This document shows positions 1 through 4,954 of a stretch of 5,630 nt of DNA, in pieces. Source of the stretch: CBFHWY01 sp965659675 (GTDB lineage Bacteria > Bacteroidota > Bacteroidia > Flavobacteriales_G > Salibacteraceae); contig CBFHWY010000118.1 in NCBI GenBank assembly GCA_965659675.1, forward strand, positions 1 through 5,630, read 5' to 3'. Position numbers and translations under genes: made by a program. Below the pieces are notes generated by a model. It was not told the origin of the DNA. It saw nothing but the letters and a program-made list of their open reading frames with translations, and did not search any database. Numbering within the stretch: the stretch's first letter is position 1; each line of letters begins with the position of its first letter.

Positions 1-1
1 C

Positions 2-352
2 TACTTTTCAAACTTCAAACTTTGCCAACTTGAGGTTTGGAATAGCTACGAGTCGGTCACTTATTCAACTCCGCGAGATTGGGACGACGGCACGGCAAAC
101 AATCACCCGTTTCTCTACACTGATATTCCCGCAAACTATGTCTATGATGCTCAAGGATCTTACACCTGGGGCGGAGCGAGCAGGACAGCAGACTTGCAGT
201 TACCAGACGCAAGTACGGTTTTAAGTGGCACGACTTATGGGCCTACAAGTTCATTGACTGGAACTTATGAGTCGCAAGACACTGTGATAAAAGAATCCAC
301 TATCCGCGCATCTAATGCGACCGGTACAAAAATAATAAGGAGTGGAGCATGA
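2..352 (+). CDS. 3' end of a phage structural (tail/baseplate-like) protein, partial
   Basis: An open frame enters from the left edge (first full codon at 2) and runs 116 codons to TGA at 350-352, with no convincing start in the window, so only the C-terminal part of a longer protein is seen. The visible part is rich in Thr, Ser, Gly, Tyr and Trp, for example LCQLEVWNSYES, HPFLYTDIPANY and YGPTSSLTGTYES. It has no long hydrophobic or charged stretch and looks like beta-structure of a tail fibre, baseplate or other virion surface protein. That role is inferred from composition and from the position just upstream of another beta-rich protein and an endolysin. I do not recognise a named family. 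The stop overlaps the next start as ATGA, so the genes are translationally coupled. The overlapping frame opening with TTG at 30 is a shadow. Confidence 0.75.
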   Translation, partial: YFSNFKLCQLEVWNSYESVTYSTPRDWDDGTANNHPFLYTDIPANYVYDAQGSYTWGGASRTADLQLPDASTVLSGTTYGPTSSLTGTYESQDTVIKESTIRASNATGTKIIRSGA

Positions 353-723
353 GAACAGTAACCCTAAGTGATGTGAATGTCCTCGACTTTACGTTAGTCG
401 ATGAGGACAACACACCAGTATCTATTCTTGGAAAGACGTTGGTCATGGGTATAGCGAAGGAGAAGGACCCCTCTGACTCTGCAAACGATTGGTTAATTAT
501 AGCGAAGGCGAAGTTTACTAACCTAGAGGACGGTGATGCTTCGCTGGTAGGGCAATTCCGACTGACTACAACGGTTAGCGACCTGACAAGTCTGAATGAG
601 TTGGATCAACCAAAAATGTTCTTGGTTGTTGCAGATGCCGATGGGTCAAACCCGACTACCCATTGGGGCACATTCCCTTACCAACTGTTGAAGATACCAG
701 ATGTCTCTTCAGGTTTCGCATGA
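349..723 (+). CDS. small beta-rich phage protein, possibly baseplate/tail associated
   Basis: A 124-residue protein with an ATG at 349 that overlaps the upstream stop (ATGA) and has an excellent Shine-Dalgarno, AAGGAG at 337-342, 6 nt before the start. It has no signal peptide or membrane segment. Alternating hydrophobic strands (NVLDFTLVDEDNTPVS, KTLVMGIAKEK, KMFLVVADADGS, GTFPYQLLKI) suggest an immunoglobulin-like beta sandwich. The opening pattern, hydrophobic strand then D-E-D-N-T-P-V, resembles the N-terminal domain of BppU-type baseplate proteins, in which a 'FxLxDxxGxPxxL' strand pair is common. This resemblance is by eye only. Its place between a structural C-terminus and the endolysin fits a tail or baseplate accessory protein, but function is unproven. 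Confidence 0.8.
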   Translation: MRTVTLSDVNVLDFTLVDEDNTPVSILGKTLVMGIAKEKDPSDSANDWLIIAKAKFTNLEDGDASLVGQFRLTTTVSDLTSLNELDQPKMFLVVADADGSNPTTHWGTFPYQLLKIPDVSSGFA

Positions 724-1160
724 TACTTGTAGATGAAATCTTCATCCACTGCACCGATACGCCAGACACCAGGAATGTAAGTCGGGAAGAGATTAGGCGT
801 TGGCACATAGATCGAGGTTTCGATGATATCGGTTATCACTTTATCATAGATCGGGACGCGTCACTCATAGCAGGGCGTAGCCTAATGCGCGAAGGTGCAG
901 CAGTTCAGGGTCGGAACATGAACTCAATTAGCATTGTGTTAGTTGGCCGGCACAGGTTCACACAAGATATGCTTTCGCTTTGTATGATTTTCTGTGCAAG
1001 ACTTGTTCGGAAGCATGGTTTGCAGGTTAAAGATGTGAGGGGCCACTACGAGGTCGAGGATAGAAAAACTTGTCCTAACATAGACATGACTGTATTCCGC
1101 GCAGGAGTCGCGGCAGTATTAGAAACTATTCAAGAACCCGCATGGGTGAGGAGTGCCTGA
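720..1160 (+). CDS. T7-lysozyme-type N-acetylmuramoyl-L-alanine amidase (phage endolysin)
   Basis: A 146-residue Amidase_2/PGRP-fold zinc enzyme that cuts the amide bond between N-acetylmuramic acid and L-Ala of peptidoglycan. Its length is close to the 151 residues of T7 gp3.5. Zinc ligands by alignment with T7 lysozyme (H17, H122, C130) are H10 (IFIHCTDT), H109 (GHYEV) and C118 (KTCPNID). The catalytic Tyr and Lys correspond to Y39 (GYHFIIDRD) and K116. The EIRRWH helix at 24-29 and the NSISIVLVG strand at 68-76 are also typical. The ATG at 720 overlaps the previous stop (ATGA). An in-frame ATG at 663 would add an unlike-family extension inside the upstream gene and is rejected. There is no signal peptide, so export would need a holin. 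In T7 this protein also inhibits the phage RNA polymerase; nothing here tests that. Confidence 0.96.
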   Translation: MILVDEIFIHCTDTPDTRNVSREEIRRWHIDRGFDDIGYHFIIDRDASLIAGRSLMREGAAVQGRNMNSISIVLVGRHRFTQDMLSLCMIFCARLVRKHGLQVKDVRGHYEVEDRKTCPNIDMTVFRAGVAAVLETIQEPAWVRSA

Positions 1161-1360
1161 TGGACATTAAGAAGCAAAGTCACATTCTGTTGGAAAAGAT
1201 GACCCGTTCTATGATTAGCGACGTACTAATGCCTTTTGCTGAAGAGTACATAGCAAAGTCAGAGAACAAGATTGACGATATTCTTTTGCCCTTTCTCGGT
1301 GAGTTGGAAAGAGCTCTCATTGAAGCTGCGGACAATATTGACGGCATAGACAATGACTAG
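1160..1360 (+). CDS. small helical phage protein of unknown function
   Basis: A 66-residue protein. I choose the ATG at 1160, which overlaps the amidase stop as TGATG and is preceded by GAGGAG at 1148-1153, 6 nt upstream. An in-frame ATG at 1142 lies before that ribosome site and is less likely. The sequence is predicted to be almost wholly helical and amphipathic (ISDVLMPFAEEYIAKSE, IDDILLPFLGELERALIEA), acidic towards the C-terminus (ends DNIDGIDND), and has no membrane span or cysteine. Two similar blocks, 'DVLMPFAEEYI' and 'DILLPFLGELE', about 21 residues apart, look like an internal helical duplication. The position directly after the endolysin suggests a lysis-module or virion accessory role. 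No family is recognised. Confidence 0.8.
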   Translation: MDIKKQSHILLEKMTRSMISDVLMPFAEEYIAKSENKIDDILLPFLGELERALIEAADNIDGIDND

Positions 1361-2093
1361 ACTATTGCTGTTGATCTTTTTCTTGGTTGGGTGCACTGAA
1401 CCAAAGGACAGTCCCCAACCGATCAGCCCCGATGTTCGAGCCATGAAGGATTTGGAATTGACCATATGGATTCCAGGGACAGACTATCGTCAGGAATGTC
1501 TGGGCGTCTGTGTCGTTCCTGATGCGGAAAAGTATCGCATTAAAGCGCGCACTTTTCATGGCGAAGGCGACATGGATATGCTGTTTGTTCGAACTATTGC
1601 AAGAACGGATCGGTACGAGCGTGAAGGAACGCGCCATTACTTCGACTTCATTCCCGATAAAGAATTTGAAAACGCGCCGTATCATGTTCCGATTCTCCTA
1701 GAGACAACAGACATGAGCGAGGAGAAGCATTATTTGGGCGTTATAGAGCGCGAAAACCCAGCCCTCACCCTCACCTTCGTTGAAAAGTGCAACGCCGGGA
1801 GCAAAGCCAGAGTGGGCGTGAGCAGGTGTCACGCCGAACATGGAGTATATGGGTCGCTGAAATTCTCCGAACCCGTCAAGTGCTACAAACTTACGCAGGT
1901 TTGCGGCAAGTCGGAGTGCGTAGATGCGGCAATTCCGTGCAGTGATATTATGTGGGGAAAAAGTAAGCAGCATTATGTTTTCAAGATGCCCAATGACTTG
2001 ATGCTGTTCCGTTTTGTTAGCGAGGCTGATCCGTCAAGGCGAGCGAGATTTGTCTTGGATGGTTGGGGCGAAGTCTTCTACAGGAGCTTTTAA
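1353..2093 (+). CDS. cysteine-rich phage lipoprotein
   Basis: A 246-residue protein starting with a lipoprotein signal: MTR, a run of Leu/Ile/Phe, and lipobox L11-V12-G13-C14. After cleavage by signal peptidase II the protein would be anchored through lipidated C14. Residue +2 is Thr rather than Asp, which in enterobacteria favours outer-membrane sorting. A Pro-rich tether (about 17-27) leads into a soluble domain with eight further cysteines: C49, C53, C146, C159, C177, C184, C189 and C196. An even number in an exported protein suggests up to four disulfides. No transmembrane end, catalytic motif or coiled coil is seen, so it is not a typical spanin. Known phage lipoproteins near such sites include superinfection-exclusion proteins (T5 Llp type), but no homology is evident. 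The start overlaps the upstream stop by 8 nt (1353-1360) and has no clear Shine-Dalgarno, so coupling is likely. Confidence 0.85.
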   Translation: MTRLLLLIFFLVGCTEPKDSPQPISPDVRAMKDLELTIWIPGTDYRQECLGVCVVPDAEKYRIKARTFHGEGDMDMLFVRTIARTDRYEREGTRHYFDFIPDKEFENAPYHVPILLETTDMSEEKHYLGVIERENPALTLTFVEKCNAGSKARVGVSRCHAEHGVYGSLKFSEPVKCYKLTQVCGKSECVDAAIPCSDIMWGKSKQHYVFKMPNDLMLFRFVSEADPSRRARFVLDGWGEVFYRSF

Positions 2094-2094
2094 G

Positions 2095-2292
2095 ATGTTT
2101 TCTATTCTAAAGAATTGGGGTCGTTTCTTAGCCAACTGGACGGATATGACAAAGCATAACTTTTTTGAGACTGTCGCGAGGATGAAGAGAACGGCGGATT
2201 GGCGAAAAGCAAAACCAGGCCGAGAACCGGGTCGCTATGAAGAAGACAAAAAACTTGATAAGCTAATAGACGAAGAGGTTAAGCGTGATTGA
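2095..2292 (+). CDS. small charged phage protein of unknown function
   Basis: A 65-residue protein. The ATG at 2095 follows the lipoprotein stop (TAA 2091-2093) by one base and has AGGAG at 2082-2086, 8 nt upstream. The in-frame upstream ATG at 2014 lies inside the lipoprotein gene and is not needed. The N-terminal third is aromatic and amphipathic (ILKNWGRFLANW, then HNFFETVARM). The rest is strongly charged, a basic R/K/G/P stretch (about 31-44) followed by an acid/base helix ending EEVKRD. It has no signal peptide and no true membrane span, though the Trp/Phe-rich N-terminus could lie on a membrane surface. It overlaps the next gene by 8 nt. No family is recognised. Confidence 0.75.
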   Translation: MFSILKNWGRFLANWTDMTKHNFFETVARMKRTADWRKAKPGREPGRYEEDKKLDKLIDEEVKRD

Positions 2293-2482
2293 TTTGCAGA
2301 TTATTGAAGCGTTTATGAAGTTAGACGGGCCAACAGGAGTTTTTCTATTTTTGTATATGACTTACAGGTTCCAACGAATAGAAACTAACATAGAAAAGCT
2401 AAACAAAAGATTGGATAAATTTATTGACCGATTAGTTACGCTTGAAGAAAACATAGAGGCGCGACATAGACAACGAGATTAA
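2285..2482 (+). CDS. small membrane/coiled-coil protein, BhlA/UviB-like holin candidate
   Basis: A 65-residue protein starting with GTG at 2285, with GAGG at 2275-2278 six nt upstream, overlapping the previous gene by 8 nt. One short hydrophobic segment (about G15-Y27, GPTGVFLFLYMTY) is followed by a basic, highly regular coiled coil whose hydrophobic positions I32, I36, L39, L43, F46/I47, L50, L53 and I57 keep 3-4 spacing. The layout (short N-terminus, G-P, single span, then a long charged helix) is that of BhlA/UviB-type bacteriocin-associated holins. Charge distribution (acidic before, basic after the span) suggests N-out, C-in. With the endolysin four genes upstream and lacking a signal peptide, this is the best holin candidate in the plus-strand unit. 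A small inner-membrane spanin is an alternative. The stop TAA shares TTAA with the convergent gene. Confidence 0.75.
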   Translation: MIDLQIIEAFMKLDGPTGVFLFLYMTYRFQRIETNIEKLNKRLDKFIDRLVTLEENIEARHRQRD

Positions 2483-2667
2483 TCCTTTAGTCGAGCTATT
2501 AGTTGATTCCATTCAATCCCAACACCGCTTTGCGGGTCAGTCGGCCGATCCCAGTACCCATGCCAAGAGCGTCTAAGATAACTCCCACCCTGAATCTTTG
2601 CATAGGTTCGTCTTGCTTTTTCAGCAGTTGATGTCCTAGCTGTGGGCAGACAATACTGACTTTGCAT
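2479..2667 (-). CDS. small basic protein, or frameshifted C-terminus of the preceding gene
   Basis: A 62-residue open frame on the minus strand. I prefer the ATG at 2667 because AAGGG (2674-2678) lies 6 nt upstream; further in-frame ATGs at 2670 and 2703 fit less well. The product is basic and aromatic (TSTAEKARRTYAKIQGG, YLRRSWHGYW, then RPTDPQSGVGIEWNQL) with no signal peptide or membrane span. It overlaps the end of the preceding minus gene by 32 nt in the +1 frame. It could be an independent coupled gene, or the true C-terminus of that protein separated by a frameshift or sequence error (see findings). The stop TAA lies in the palindromic TTAA shared with the convergent plus-strand gene. 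No family is recognised. Confidence 0.55.
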   Translation of the reverse strand: MQSQYCLPTARTSTAEKARRTYAKIQGGSYLRRSWHGYWDRPTDPQSGVGIEWNQLIARLKD

Positions 2668-3205
2668 CATGATCCCTTGCGAACCGTTTCCAGAATGCTT
2701 CAAAACTTTTTGCAGTCACCTCGGTTAAGGCAATTCGGTCATTAAGTTCAACCCAGCAAGTTTTTTTTCCATTCGCTCTGTCAATCACACCGCGCAAAGT
2801 GATCGCCAGATCTGGCATCGTCTTGGAAATTCTTTCTGGACCATTCTTGTGATAATTGGTAGCCCACCAGTTACGGGCTTTCAGCTCTTTCTCGAACTCA
2901 GCAAGTCTATGGTAGAGTTTAAATTGTCCACAGGCAGCAATAAGAGGCCGCCACTGATCGGGAGAAATTCCAGTTTCTAACCACCAATCACCCGCAACAG
3001 TAGGGCGATAGAATCGCCGAAACATTCCCCCGACTTTAAACTTGTCTATTGCCGCGTTGAACTGTCTTTGCGCGGACACCCATTCATTACCAGTCAACAA
3101 AATGGCATCAATTAGCCCGCACATAGAAAAGCGATGCAACCCGTCGCCACCGTCCTTGTTTGGTTTTAAGAAACGATCTTCGTGATAGTATGCCTTACTA
3201 TTCAT
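2636..3205 (-). CDS. uncharacterised phage protein
   Basis: A 189-residue protein, ATG at 3205, with a weak GGAAAAG ribosome site about 8 nt upstream. It is separated from the protease gene by 72 nt, the only real gap in the minus-strand unit, which is A/T-rich and could carry a promoter, although no clear -10/-35 pair is seen. The protein is cytosolic in appearance: no signal peptide, no membrane span. It is rich in Trp and helical segments (GLHRFSMCGLIDAILL, DWWLETGISPDQWRPL, RLAEFEKELKARNWW, KSFEAFWKRFARDHD). Repeated helix-loop-helix units with GDWW and NWWATNYHKNG loops could suggest an all-helical fold, but I do not recognise a family. The last residues (about 176-189) overlap a second open frame that may be its continuation. 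Confidence 0.8.
   Translation of the reverse strand: MNSKAYYHEDRFLKPNKDGGDGLHRFSMCGLIDAILLTGNEWVSAQRQFNAAIDKFKVGGMFRRFYRPTVAGDWWLETGISPDQWRPLIAACGQFKLYHRLAEFEKELKARNWWATNYHKNGPERISKTMPDLAITLRGVIDRANGKKTCWVELNDRIALTEVTAKSFEAFWKRFARDHDAKSVLSAHS
2674..2678 (-). promoter_or_regulatory. ribosome-binding site candidate for the 62-residue frame
   Basis: AAGGG on the minus strand lies 6 nt before the ATG at 2667, within the end of the preceding gene. It supports independent, coupled translation of the small frame and argues against reading it only as a frameshifted tail, although it also encodes part of the upstream protein and may be coincidental. Confidence 0.45.
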
Positions 3206-3277
3206 TTAACTTTTCCATTGATTAACCATTTCCATCTAAATATTTTTTGTTTTTTGGATAAGGCTTCCACACCTCTA

Positions 3278-3931
3278 TTATTTTAGACATTCTTCACCAT
3301 TATAAAGTCGGGCAGCACAGCGGGGGCTACTCATTGAGGTCCCGCTTAATCTCCCGTACTTGTTTCCTGGCAAAGTGGAGTTGACTCTGTAGCCGAGTTC
3401 AAAGGCATCGGCCTTTTTACAATAAATTCTATTTCCGTCCCGGTCCAACGCACCAACAACTGTGAGTCCCCGTATATTAGAGCGTCCCGGATAAGAACAG
3501 AATTTATTTCCCGCAGACGTGGTGACTCTAACGCCTTTAGATATTGCGTATTTAATTCCTCTGTCAGTGAGTTCACTTTGTCTTTTGCCTCCACCTGAGT
3601 AGTTAATTACTTTGCAGTTAGCGTTGTCAGTAAGGTCTTTAAAGCATTTGTAAACCCACGAACCATATCCCGACCGACCAACAAAAACTCGACCAATAGC
3701 AAGATCAGCAGTAGTCCAGCGTGCAATACGACCAAGTACATGAGTACCATGCCGCTCACCACTCCCCAAACCACGGCCAGTAAAATCTTTCGCGTAAGTA
3801 ACACGACCTTTATAGTAAACATGATTCCTCTGGACATCGCCATCACAGATGCAAGCGCGCTTTTCAGCATAGGCAACTTTAATCTGTGTCACTAGGCAAA
3901 TACTGGATGTCATCAAAAATAACTTCAACAC
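3278..3931 (-). CDS. secreted compact subtilisin-family (S8) serine protease
   Basis: A 217-residue protein with a Sec signal peptide (MLKLFLM..., predicted cleavage after AYA22) and a mature subtilase core of about 195 residues, far shorter than subtilisin BPN' (275). Catalytic elements occur in family order: H61 in GERHGTHVLG, oxyanion N142 in TSAGN, and nucleophile S199 in LSGTSMSSP. The substrate-cleft segment is INYSGGG (109-115). The catalytic Asp is most likely D30 in ICDGDV, aligned with the usual VxDSGV/DTG motif but changed to DGD; D32 is the other possibility. Spacing D30-H61 (31) matches subtilisin (32). Eight cysteines in the mature part (27, 29, 96, 106, 145, 171, 205, 215) suggest disulfides outside the cytoplasm. 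No I9 pro-domain is present between signal and core. Start GTG at 3931 has GGAGG 6 nt upstream, overlapping the preceding gene by 53 nt. Target unknown. Confidence 0.92.
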   Translation of the reverse strand: MLKLFLMTSSICLVTQIKVAYAEKRACICDGDVQRNHVYYKGRVTYAKDFTGRGLGSGERHGTHVLGRIARWTTADLAIGRVFVGRSGYGSWVYKCFKDLTDNANCKVINYSGGGKRQSELTDRGIKYAISKGVRVTTSAGNKFCSYPGRSNIRGLTVVGALDRDGNRIYCKKADAFELGYRVNSTLPGNKYGRLSGTSMSSPRCAARLYNGEECLK

Positions 3932-4127
3932 CTGCGGCCTCCAACTGTTCCGTAAGTTTAGTTTTACTAACCTGTCCCTTCAGCTCTGCGGATTCAAGTG
4001 GTGGTCGGACAATTACCACTTGATCCACTGAAGAGACACCGAATTGAAATCCACCCAGGGAACCAGCAGCAAGGCCAGCAGATGTTAACCCAGTAGTGAC
4101 TAAGCGACTTTTGGTTTTGCGTCTCAC
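3879..4127 (-). CDS. small protein with hydrophobic N-terminus, coupled to the protease
   Basis: An 82-residue protein, GTG start at 4127 overlapping the patatin stop as GTGA, with AAAGGGG about 8 nt upstream. The basic n-region (MRRKTKSR) is followed by a Gly/Ala-rich hydrophobic stretch (about L9-V31), which could be a weak signal peptide or membrane anchor, then a soluble part of about 48 residues: a strand (QVVIVRPP), a helix (KTKLTEQLEAAG) and a second strand (VEVIFDDIQYL). This strand-helix-strand half resembles the start of an inhibitor I9 subtilase pro-domain (strand, helix, strand), although it is only about half its size. Its 53-nt overlap with a pro-domain-less subtilase makes a separate chaperone/inhibitor role conceivable. 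That is inference; no homolog is recognised. Confidence 0.75.
   Translation of the reverse strand: MRRKTKSRLVTTGLTSAGLAAGSLGGFQFGVSSVDQVVIVRPPLESAELKGQVSKTKLTEQLEAAGVEVIFDDIQYLPSDTD
3938..3942 (-). promoter_or_regulatory. Shine-Dalgarno deciding the GTG start of the protease gene
   Basis: On the minus strand GGAGG sits 6 nt before the GTG at 3931, inside the coding sequence of the preceding small gene. Starting here gives a proper signal peptide with a Lys-containing n-region. The next in-frame ATG (3913) would lose that n-region. The site therefore fixes both the start codon and the 53-nt overlap. Confidence 0.8.
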
Positions 4128-4954
4128 AGTGTTTGCCCCTTTATTTTCTTTCCAGCATTAAGCGCGGCCATTGCGTCTGTTGTGCTATAACTAAAAGATT
4201 CAAGTTGTTCAAAACACTGGTAGAGTGCAATCGGGTTTTTATTCCCCATGTCTCGCATCTCGTCCACTAGGTATTTAATATCTTTAACAAGCGGAGTTGT
4301 GAGCATAGTCTTCAACCCTCGTTTGGTTCTTTCAAGACCGTCCATCTTCAACCAGTCGACCATCTTCATAGTTGGAAACGTACCAGACCGCGCAGCAATA
4401 ATTGTCAGTTGGATATCTCTCACCGAATGAAGGTTTAGAATCTCATCTGTAAAGATCATAGACCGAAACCCAGGGTCACTTAATGGGTTTTCTTTTACAT
4501 GGGATTGCATTAGCCCCATTGGACTAGCGCTTGATAAAGCAATGTCTATCATCTCCGCAGAGACAGACTCGCCTTTACTGAACTTGTAGTTAACTTCACG
4601 CATCTCCAACTCATCCCAGCACTTGATCCAAACCTCTGCCTTGAGCTTGCGACCGCCCAACAGTTTGAAAAGAACGTCTGCCGTATCTCCCCAAGAATAA
4701 AACCCATTTGACCAACCGAATAGAATTGAAAAGATGCTGTTCCTTTTAAGAAACTCGTTTCGGTCAAGTGCAGCGTTGGCGTAGAAGGCTTGCATAACTG
4801 ATGCAGAACGAGCGGCACACCCCAAAGCATTGATAGCCCCCTGCGAGGCACCCGCATAGATGTGGTAGGTGTTCTGATTTTCTAAGCTTGCAATTACTGG
4901 AAGTTGTGATAGCGCAGCGCTACCACCCGTGGATAGGTTAAGAAATCTAATCAT
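4124..4954 (-). CDS. patatin-like phospholipase
   Basis: A 276-residue patatin-family hydrolase (Ser-Asp dyad lipid acyl hydrolase). The N-terminal block LSTGGSAALSQLPVIASLE (7-25) matches the patatin oxyanion loop and first helix, although the usual GGxR/KG is GGSAA. The nucleophile elbow is GASQG, S37, followed by AINALG. The dyad block ALSSASPMGLMQ (139-150) corresponds to the family ASSAIPGxF segment and leads to D160 in SDPGF, where most members have DGG or DGA. No signal peptide or membrane span is seen, so it is made in the cytoplasm. The C-terminal third (from about 165) is helical and unrecognised. ATG at 4954 overlaps the queD stop as ATGA, with AGAGGAG just upstream; an in-frame ATG at 4981 lies inside queD and is rejected. 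Substrate unknown; bacterial patatins include membrane-attacking toxins and CBASS effectors, but no cyclase gene is seen here. Confidence 0.87.
   Translation of the reverse strand: MIRFLNLSTGGSAALSQLPVIASLENQNTYHIYAGASQGAINALGCAARSASVMQAFYANAALDRNEFLKRNSIFSILFGWSNGFYSWGDTADVLFKLLGGRKLKAEVWIKCWDELEMREVNYKFSKGESVSAEMIDIALSSASPMGLMQSHVKENPLSDPGFRSMIFTDEILNLHSVRDIQLTIIAARSGTFPTMKMVDWLKMDGLERTKRGLKTMLTTPLVKDIKYLVDEMRDMGNKNPIALYQCFEQLESFSYSTTDAMAALNAGKKIKGQTL

Noticed and set aside
30..224. 64-residue plus-strand frame from TTG at 30.
   Set aside because: It overlaps the continuous structural-protein frame (2-352), which ends with a proper coupled junction; low-complexity shadow.
1362..1973. Two minus-strand frames (1362-1685 and 1698-1973) and a plus-strand one (1510-1701) within the lipoprotein gene.
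   Set aside because: They are shadows of a coding sequence with a clear lipobox and paired cysteines; no ribosome sites or motifs.
3206..3277. Promoter in the A/T-rich gap before the 189-residue gene.
   Set aside because: There are A-runs and a TATTTA but no convincing -35 at proper spacing; cannot be supported without transcript data.
3607..3876. Minus-strand 89-residue frame inside the protease gene with several strongly hydrophobic segments, resembling a nested holin.
   Set aside because: It begins with TTG without a good ribosome site and lies wholly inside a well-supported subtilase in another frame. The hydrophobicity most likely comes from the shifted codons. Worth revisiting only if conserved in relatives.
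4549..4857. 102-residue minus-strand frame within the patatin gene.
   Set aside because: It is a shifted-frame shadow of a protein with intact family motifs.
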